A DNA stretch of 7,215 nt from an uncultured Actinomycetes bacterium (GTDB lineage Bacteria > Actinomycetota > Actinomycetes > S36-B12): positions 1-7,215 of the forward strand of contig CAINGG010000308.1 in assembly GCA_903848435.1 (NCBI GenBank). Direction: 5' to 3'. This document shows positions 1-4,763 of the stretch, one piece after another. The stretch's first letter is position 1. The number at the start of each line of letters is the position of its first letter. Below the pieces are notes generated by a model. It saw only the letters and a program-made list of their open reading frames with translations. It had not been told where the DNA came from and ran no database searches. The position numbers and the translations under genes were made by a program.

Positions 1-1
1 C

Positions 2-652
2 TCGAAGGAGCACGCGGAGGACTACCGCTACTTCCCCGAGCCCGACCTGGTGCCGATCGCGCCATCGCGGGAGTGGGTGGACGAGCTCCGCGCAACGCTC
101 CCCGAGCAGCCGAGCGTGCGACGCGGGCGCCTTGCCCGCGAGTGGGGCATCAGCGACTTCGACATGCAGGCCCTGGTCAATGCCGGCGTCCTCGCCCTCG
201 TGGAGGAGTCGATCGAAGCGGGAGTCTCACCGGAGGCCGCCCGTAAGTGGTGGGCCGGCGAGCTCACACGTGTGGCCAATGAGCGCGGCGTCGACACTGC
301 GTCGCTCCCCGTCACGCACGCTGACATCCTCCGCGTGGAGGAGCTCATCGCCTCTGGTGCTCTCAACGACAAGCTCGCGCGCCAGGTCTTCGAAGGGGTG
401 CTGGCCGGCGAAGGCTCGCCCGACGACGTCGTCGCGGCGCGCGGGCTGGCGGTGGTGTCCGATGACAGCGCACTGCTGGCTGCCATCGACGAGGCTCTGG
501 CCGCTCAGCCCGACGTCGCAGAGAAGATCCGCGGAGGCAAGGTGCAGGCGGCCGGAGCGATCGTGGGCGCGGTGATGAAGTCCACGCGCGGCCAGGCCGA
601 CGCGGGCAAGGTGCGTGCACTGCTCCTCGAGCGCCTGGGTGTCAGCGAGTAG
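2..652 (+). CDS. gatB: Asp-tRNA(Asn)/Glu-tRNA(Gln) amidotransferase subunit B, C-terminal part (5' end outside the window)
   Basis: This is the last 216 residues of GatB, the tRNA-binding subunit of the cytoplasmic GatCAB complex. GatCAB converts misacylated Glu-tRNA(Gln) and Asp-tRNA(Asn) to Gln-tRNA(Gln) and Asn-tRNA(Asn). The reading frame is open from base 2 and begins inside the family signature DYRYFPEPDLVPI (visible residues 7-19), the end of the catalytic cradle domain. A helical segment follows (about 40-110), then a YqeY-like tail (about 110-216) with the typical GALNDKLARQVFEGVL, a GGK, and VMKSTRGQAD near residues 191-200. Full-length GatB is about 500 residues, so a little over half lies upstream of the window. 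The GTG at 50 is internal (Val) and not the start, because the signature continues upstream of it. The stop TAG is at 650-652, and the next gene starts 3 nt later on the same strand, suggesting co-transcription. Identification is secure from motifs. Confidence 0.97.
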   Translation, partial: SKEHAEDYRYFPEPDLVPIAPSREWVDELRATLPEQPSVRRGRLAREWGISDFDMQALVNAGVLALVEESIEAGVSPEAARKWWAGELTRVANERGVDTASLPVTHADILRVEELIASGALNDKLARQVFEGVLAGEGSPDDVVAARGLAVVSDDSALLAAIDEALAAQPDVAEKIRGGKVQAAGAIVGAVMKSTRGQADAGKVRALLLERLGVSE

Positions 653-655
653 CTC

Positions 656-1531
656 GTGATCGTCATCCCCGGCGAGATGGCGCCCTTCGTCGATGTTCCC
701 GATTGCCGCGTCTGGGACGGCGGCGACATCACGCCACTGGTGCGCGCTGAGTTCTACGTCCCGTCCTACATGGCGGGGGAGTGGGCGTTCGAGGTCATGG
801 CCGAGATGCCTGCCCTGCAGGTGTGCCAGCTGCCGACGGCGGGCTACGAGCATGCGCTCGCGCACCTGCCGCCGGGCGTCACCTTGTGCAATGCGGCGGG
901 GGTCCATGACGCGAGCACCGCCGAACTCGCCGTCGGACTGATGCTGACGCGGCTGCGCCGGCTCGATGACATGGCGAGGGCCATGTCCGATGGCACGTTC
1001 CTGCACGATCGCTTCGATTCCTTGGCCGACAAGCGCGTGCTCATCGTGGGTGCGGGAGGAATCGGACAGGCTCTCGCGCGGCGACTCGAAGGATTCGAGT
1101 GCGAGGTTGTCCTCGTGGGGCGCACCGAGCGCGAGGGCGTGCGTGCACGGACGGATCTCGACGGCCTGCTGCCCGAGTCCGATGTCGTGGTGCTCGCCCT
1201 TCCGCTCGACGATGCGTCGCGCGGCATGGTCGATGCCCGGTTCCTGTCGCGGATGAAGGACGGCGCGCTTCTCGTCAACGTCGCCCGCGGCGGCATCGCG
1301 GATACCGGCGCAATCCTTGCCGAGGTGGGTCGCCTCACGTTCGCCCTCGACGTCACCGACCCAGAGCCGCTGCCCGCTGACCATCCGCTGTGGCGGGCAC
1401 CGGGTGTGTTCATCACCCCGCACGTCGGCGGCAACACGACCGCCTTCCTCCCGCGTATCGGGCGCCTGATCACCGACCAGGTCCGCCGCTGGCAGTCGGG
1501 GGCAGAGCTGCGCAATGTGATCGTGTCCTAG
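656..1531 (+). CDS. D-2-hydroxyacid dehydrogenase family oxidoreductase (phosphoglycerate/glyoxylate reductase-like)
   Basis: This 291-residue protein belongs to the D-isomer-specific 2-hydroxyacid dehydrogenases, which interconvert 2-keto acids and D-2-hydroxy acids using a nicotinamide cofactor in the cytoplasm. The Rossmann motif GAGGIG is at residues 132-137, after VLIV. The three catalytic residues known for the family are all present: Arg211 in NVARGG, Glu237 in DPEP and His256 in ITPHVGG. The strand after the glycine loop ends VVLVGRT (151-157), where NAD-specific members carry Asp/Glu; Gly-Arg-Thr suggests NADP(H) preference (inference). It is slightly shorter than the usual 310-330 residues. 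I chose GTG 656 because it keeps the first beta strand (IVIPGE) and sits 3 nt after gatB, although no good Shine-Dalgarno is visible; reinitiation after gatB is likely. ATG 677 is an alternative but would cut that strand. The exact substrate cannot be told; glyoxylate, hydroxypyruvate and other 2-keto acids are all possible. Confidence 0.9.
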   Translation: MIVIPGEMAPFVDVPDCRVWDGGDITPLVRAEFYVPSYMAGEWAFEVMAEMPALQVCQLPTAGYEHALAHLPPGVTLCNAAGVHDASTAELAVGLMLTRLRRLDDMARAMSDGTFLHDRFDSLADKRVLIVGAGGIGQALARRLEGFECEVVLVGRTEREGVRARTDLDGLLPESDVVVLALPLDDASRGMVDARFLSRMKDGALLVNVARGGIADTGAILAEVGRLTFALDVTDPEPLPADHPLWRAPGVFITPHVGGNTTAFLPRIGRLITDQVRRWQSGAELRNVIVS

Positions 1532-1534
1532 GCT
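1529..1534 (+). promoter_or_regulatory. Candidate -10 element of a leaderless ilvD promoter
   Basis: The hexamer TAGGCT fits the actinobacterial -10 consensus TANNNT. Its last T is exactly 7 bases before the A of the ilvD ATG, so transcription would start at or next to the start codon. There is no Shine-Dalgarno in the six bases GGCGGC between it and the ATG, which agrees with a leaderless mRNA. The first three bases are also the TAG stop codon of the upstream dehydrogenase gene. No convincing -35 box is seen about 17 bp upstream; many actinobacterial promoters lack one. This is inference from spacing and consensus only. Confidence 0.5.
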
Positions 1535-1540
1535 GGCGGC

Positions 1541-3238
1541 ATGGCCCAGACACCCGATATGAAGCCCCGCAGCCGTGTGGTCACCGACGGCCTGGAGCGC
1601 TCCGCCGCCCGAGGCATGCTGCGCGCCGTCGGCATGGTCGATGAGGACTTCGCCAAGCCGCAGATCGGCATCGCCTCCTCGTGGAACGAGATCACCCCCT
1701 GCAACCTCTCCCTCGACCGGCTGGCCAAGGCCGCCAAGGAGGGCGTGCACGCGGCCGGTGGCTTCCCCATGCAGTTCGGGACCATCTCCGTCTCCGACGG
1801 CATCTCGATGGGCCATGAGGGCATGCACTTCTCCCTGGTCAGCCGCGAGATCATCGCCGACTCGGTCGAGGCCGTCATGCAGGCTGAGCGACTCGACGGC
1901 ATGGTCAACTTCGCCGGCTGCGACAAGAGCCTGCCCGGCATGATCATGGCGGCGGCCCGCCTCGACCTGGCCAGTGTCTTCGTCTACGCGGGCTCGATCC
2001 TGCCCGGCCACGTCAAGCTCAGCGATGGCACCGAGAAGGATGTCACCATCATCGATGCCTTCGAGGCGGTGGGCGCGTGCGCACGCGGCCTCATGTCGCG
2101 CGAAGACGTCGACACGATCGAGCGCGCCATCTGCCCGGGTGAGGGTGCCTGCGGCGGCATGTACACCGCCAACACCATGGCCAGTGCCATCGAGGCCATG
2201 GGCATGTCGTTGCCCGGATCGTCAGCGCCTCCCGCGGTCGATCGCCGTCGCGATGGCTATGCCCGGCGTTCCGGCGAGGCCGTCGTCAATCTCATCCGCC
2301 AGGGCATCACGGCACGCGACATCATCACCCGACAGTCCCTCGAGAACGCCATCACCGTCGTCATGGCGCTGGGCGGATCCACCAATGCCGTCCTGCACCT
2401 CCTGGCTATCGCGCACGAGGCGGGCGTGCCGCTGGAGATGGAGGACTTCCATCGTGTCGGCGCCAAGGTGCCGCTGCTGGCGGACCTCAAGCCCTTCGGT
2501 CGCTACGTGATGAGCGATGTCGATCGTGTGGGAGGCGTGCCCGTCGTGCTTCGCGCGCTACTCGACGCCGGCCTGCTCCACGGAGACTGCCTCACGGTGA
2601 CCGGCAAGACCATGGCGGAGAACCTGGCCGAGATCAATCCGCCGGATCCCGACGGCCAGATCCTGCACGCGTCGAATGACCCCCTGGCGCTGTCGGGTGG
2701 CATCACGATCCTGTCCGGCTCCCTGGCTCCGGAGGGGGCTGTCGTCAAGAACGCCGGTGTCCCCGTCGACGTCTTCGAGGGCGTGGCGCGAGTCTTCGAG
2801 CGTGAGCAGGCAGCGATGGCTGCACTCGAGGACGGCACCATCCAGGCCGGTGACGTCATCATCATTCGCTACGAGGGCCCCAAGGGCGGACCGGGCATGC
2901 GCGAGATGCTCATGATCACCGGCGCCATCAAGGGCGCGGGCCTGGGCAAGGACGTCCTGCTCATCACCGACGGCCGGTTCTCGGGCGGCACGACCGGCCT
3001 GTGCGTCGGTCACGTCTCGCCCGAGGCGGTCGACGGCGGGCCCATCGGCTTGATGAAGGAGGGGGACCGTGTGCGCATCGATGTCAAGGAGCGCACGCTC
3101 GACCTGCTGGTCGATGACGACGAGCTCGCGCGGCGCCGCGCTGACTTCACCCCGCTTCCTCCGCGTTATGACCGGGGTGTTCTGGCGAAGTACGCCCGGC
3201 TCGTGGGCTCGGCCTCACGTGGGGCCGTGTGCGACTGA
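1541..3238 (+). CDS. ilvD: Dihydroxy-acid dehydratase (EC 4.2.1.9)
   Basis: IlvD dehydrates 2,3-dihydroxy-isovalerate and 2,3-dihydroxy-3-methylvalerate to the 2-keto acids in valine, isoleucine and, indirectly, leucine and pantothenate synthesis. The protein is cytoplasmic. All 565 residues are present, a normal length for the family. The cysteines expected to hold the iron-sulfur cluster are C54 (ITPC), C127 (GCDKS) and C204 (GACGGMYTANTM). Asp86 in SVSDGI and Lys129 in the CDKS motif (carbamylated in known structures) are the expected magnesium ligands, and Ser481 in GRFSGG is the expected catalytic base. Three conserved cysteines suggest the [2Fe-2S] type known from plants and mycobacteria. 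ATG 1541 opens the conserved N terminus (MKPRSRVVTDGLERSAARGM) and is preceded by a leaderless -10 box. The other branched-chain genes (ilvB, ilvN, ilvC) are not beside it; the next gene is an unrelated membrane protein. No frameshift or missing key residue. Confidence 0.97.
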   Translation: MAQTPDMKPRSRVVTDGLERSAARGMLRAVGMVDEDFAKPQIGIASSWNEITPCNLSLDRLAKAAKEGVHAAGGFPMQFGTISVSDGISMGHEGMHFSLVSREIIADSVEAVMQAERLDGMVNFAGCDKSLPGMIMAAARLDLASVFVYAGSILPGHVKLSDGTEKDVTIIDAFEAVGACARGLMSREDVDTIERAICPGEGACGGMYTANTMASAIEAMGMSLPGSSAPPAVDRRRDGYARRSGEAVVNLIRQGITARDIITRQSLENAITVVMALGGSTNAVLHLLAIAHEAGVPLEMEDFHRVGAKVPLLADLKPFGRYVMSDVDRVGGVPVVLRALLDAGLLHGDCLTVTGKTMAENLAEINPPDPDGQILHASNDPLALSGGITILSGSLAPEGAVVKNAGVPVDVFEGVARVFEREQAAMAALEDGTIQAGDVIIIRYEGPKGGPGMREMLMITGAIKGAGLGKDVLLITDGRFSGGTTGLCVGHVSPEAVDGGPIGLMKEGDRVRIDVKERTLDLLVDDDELARRRADFTPLPPRYDRGVLAKYARLVGSASRGAVCD

Positions 3239-3297
3239 GCGGCGGATGACCGACTCGTTGACCGATCCCCGCGCTACGTGGTCATAGGGTGTGACAC
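3239..3297 (+). other. ilvD - DUF2510 intergenic spacer with a short direct repeat
   Basis: This 59-bp spacer is the largest non-coding stretch in the window. It contains two copies of TGACCGA, at 3247-3253 and 3259-3265, 12 bases apart start to start, so on nearly the same face of the helix. The second copy overlaps TTGACC (3258-3263), which resembles a -35 box but lies 21 bp from the best -10 candidate, longer than usual. The spacer may hold an activator or repressor site for the downstream gene, but 7-base repeats can arise by chance. I see no hairpin followed by a T run. Confidence 0.4.
3285..3290 (+). promoter_or_regulatory. Candidate -10 element of a leaderless promoter for the DUF2510 gene
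   Basis: TAGGGT matches TANNNT, and seven bases (GTGACAC) separate it from the ATG at 3298. This spacing puts the transcription start at 3297 or 3298 and gives a leaderless or nearly leaderless mRNA. No Shine-Dalgarno is present, which is consistent. The same arrangement occurs in front of ilvD in this window, so the two sites support each other. No well-spaced -35 box is evident. Prediction only. Confidence 0.55.
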
Positions 3298-3966
3298 ATG
3301 AGCGAGCAGACCCCGAGCACGCCTGCGGGTTGGTACCCCGATCCGCAGAGCCCTGGCCAGCAGCGCTACTGGGACGGCACCGCGTGGGCTGCCGCCGCAC
3401 CACCGCCTCCGGCCGCGGTGCCACCGGCGCCAGCGCCCGGCGCGATCCCGGAGACATCGACGAATGCCATCGTCGGCCTGGTGCTCGCGATCGTCTCGTG
3501 GTTCCTCTGCCCCGTCATCGCGGCGATCGCCGCACTGATCGTCGCTCGGTCGTCGGACAAGGAGATCGCGGCGTCCAGCGGCCGGGTCGGTGGGTCCGGC
3601 CTCAATACCGCCACGCGCATCATCGCGTGGATCAATATCGCTGTTGCCGTCCTCGCCGGCATCGTCATCGCGATTCTCGCCATTCTCGGTGTCGGACTCT
3701 TTGCCGGTGTGGCAGCGTCGCTCGATCCGGCCATCAACACACGCACCGGCCTGGCGGATGGCCAATACATCATGTCGCCCGAGCGTCGTGTGTCCCTCAA
3801 CGAGGAGTGCAGCTATGGCGGCCCGGTGGCGTCCATGGAAGGCGGCCTGGCTGGCGACGTCACCGTCTACGGCGTGGGGCCGGTGCAGTGCCCTGACCTC
3901 GTGCAGGCGAATGCCGTTCTCTTCGAGGTGCGCGGCGGCACGGCGACGATCGTGCGCGTCGACTAG
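3298..3966 (+). CDS. DUF2510 domain membrane protein of unknown function
   Basis: This 222-residue protein has a modular layout common in actinobacteria. Residues 9-30 form a DUF2510 motif (PAGWYPDPQSPGQQRYWDGTAW), a short Trp-rich module usually found at the cytoplasmic N terminus of membrane proteins. A Pro/Ala-rich linker follows (31-50). Two hydrophobic segments at about 56-83 and 106-138 are likely transmembrane helices, separated by a short polar loop with SSDKE, as in DUF4190-like proteins. The C-terminal stretch of about 84 residues is polar and carries two cysteines, C171 and C198, that could form a disulfide if it lies outside the cell. With two helices both ends would be on the same side, so topology is uncertain. 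No enzyme motif is visible. The gene likely has its own leaderless promoter, and its stop lies 5 bp from the convergent SDR gene. The real function is unknown; a cell-envelope role is only a guess. Confidence 0.88.
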   Translation: MSEQTPSTPAGWYPDPQSPGQQRYWDGTAWAAAAPPPPAAVPPAPAPGAIPETSTNAIVGLVLAIVSWFLCPVIAAIAALIVARSSDKEIAASSGRVGGSGLNTATRIIAWINIAVAVLAGIVIAILAILGVGLFAGVAASLDPAINTRTGLADGQYIMSPERRVSLNEECSYGGPVASMEGGLAGDVTVYGVGPVQCPDLVQANAVLFEVRGGTATIVRVD

Positions 3967-3971
3967 TTGCG
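3967..3971. other. Five-base convergent gene junction
   Basis: Only TTGCG separates the TAG of the plus-strand DUF2510 gene (3964-3966) from the TGA of the minus-strand SDR gene (complement of 3972-3974). No intrinsic terminator with a T run is seen here or in the adjacent coding ends on either strand. Transcripts from both sides must therefore end inside the opposite gene, or stop by Rho or by collision. Confidence 0.85.
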
Positions 3972-4763
3972 TCACATATCGCGGTAGGCGTCCCAGTCGG
4001 CGCCTGTCGTCAAGCCCCCATCGATGACGAGGGACTGACCCGTCATCCACGACGAGGCGTTGCTGGCCAGGAAGACCACGGCGCCGACCAGCTCCTCGGG
4101 GGTGCCGAGACGCCCCATGGGGGTGACGTGGTCGAACCAGCGCTGACGATGCTCCTCGCCCCACAGCGGCCGGGTGAACTCGTTCTTGATGACGAAGGGC
4201 TCCAGGCAATTCACGCGGATGCCATCCTGCGCCCACTCGCGAGCGCAACTGCGCGTGAGAGACGTCACGCCTGCCTTCGTAGCGGCGTAGACGGAGATCG
4301 TGGTGAAGCTGAATCTCGCGCTCAGCGAGCTGAGGTTGACGATGCTCCCGCCCCCGGCTGCCTTCATCAGGGGGTGGGCGGCCTGGCTGGCGAAGTAGAG
4401 CGCGCGCAGATTGACGGCCACGATGGCGTCGAAGTCGTCGGGGGTGACGTCGTCGATGGGCTTGCGACGGTTGATGCCCGCGCTGTTGATCAGCACGTCC
4501 AGGCCACCCAGCGCAGCATGCGCATCGCGAACGACTGCGCCGGCGACGTCAGCATCGGCCAGGTCGGCGACGAGCATCTCGGCGTGACCCCCCGCGGCGG
4601 CGATGGCCTCCTGGAGCGGGGCCACCTTCTCGGCGCTGATGTCCTGCACCATCACTCGCGCACCGCGAGCGGCTAGGGCGTGGGCCAGCGTCGAGCCGAT
4701 GGCGCCCCCCGCGCCCGTGATGAGGACGGCACGGCCGTCGAGGTCGAACAGGGGGTCGTTCAC
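3972..4763 (-). CDS. Short-chain dehydrogenase/reductase (gluconate 5-dehydrogenase-like), last gene of the probable apiose operon
   Basis: This 263-residue classical SDR is a cytoplasmic NAD(P)-dependent alcohol/ketone oxidoreductase. The cofactor loop TGAGGAIG is at residues 16-23. Asp41 at the end of the second strand (VMVQD) favours NAD over NADP. NSAG at 93-96 replaces the usual NNAG. Asn118, Ser146, Tyr159 and Lys163 (YAATK) complete the catalytic tetrad, and VIDGG near 247-250 is the usual C-terminal signature. The style around GINRRKPIDDVT resembles sugar-acid dehydrogenases such as gluconate 5-dehydrogenase and KduD. I chose GTG 4763 because it lies just before the first strand, overlaps the preceding gene's stop as GTGA, and has GGGAGG five bases upstream. 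The reading frame stays open to about 5549, but that extension is the shadow of the lactonase gene. Its place after the lactonase suggests a substrate in apionate breakdown; the substrate is not identifiable from sequence. Confidence 0.92.
   Translation of the reverse strand: MNDPLFDLDGRAVLITGAGGAIGSTLAHALAARGARVMVQDISAEKVAPLQEAIAAAGGHAEMLVADLADADVAGAVVRDAHAALGGLDVLINSAGINRRKPIDDVTPDDFDAIVAVNLRALYFASQAAHPLMKAAGGGSIVNLSSLSARFSFTTISVYAATKAGVTSLTRSCAREWAQDGIRVNCLEPFVIKNEFTRPLWGEEHRQRWFDHVTPMGRLGTPEELVGAVVFLASNASSWMTGQSLVIDGGLTTGADWDAYRDM

Noticed and set aside
227..2011. 594-codon open frame on the minus strand opposite gatB, the dehydrogenase and ilvD
   Set aside because: It spans three confident genes on the other strand, its translation is rich in His/Arg/Asp without domain motifs, and such antisense frames are expected from G/C-rich third codon positions.
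3210..3227. Hairpin CGGCCTC-ACGT-GGGGCCG near the end of ilvD as terminator
   Set aside because: It has a 7-bp stem with one G-T pair, but lies before the stop codon and is not followed by a T run; such stems are frequent by chance at this GC content.
3258..3263. TTGACC as -35 box of the DUF2510 promoter
   Set aside because: The spacer to TAGGGT is 21 bp, longer than the usual 16-19 bp; it may be only part of the direct repeat.
3274..4248. 324-codon minus-strand frame across the convergent junction
   Set aside because: It crosses both the DUF2510 gene and the SDR end in the wrong frame and has low-complexity Arg/His/Gly/Asp composition typical of a shadow.
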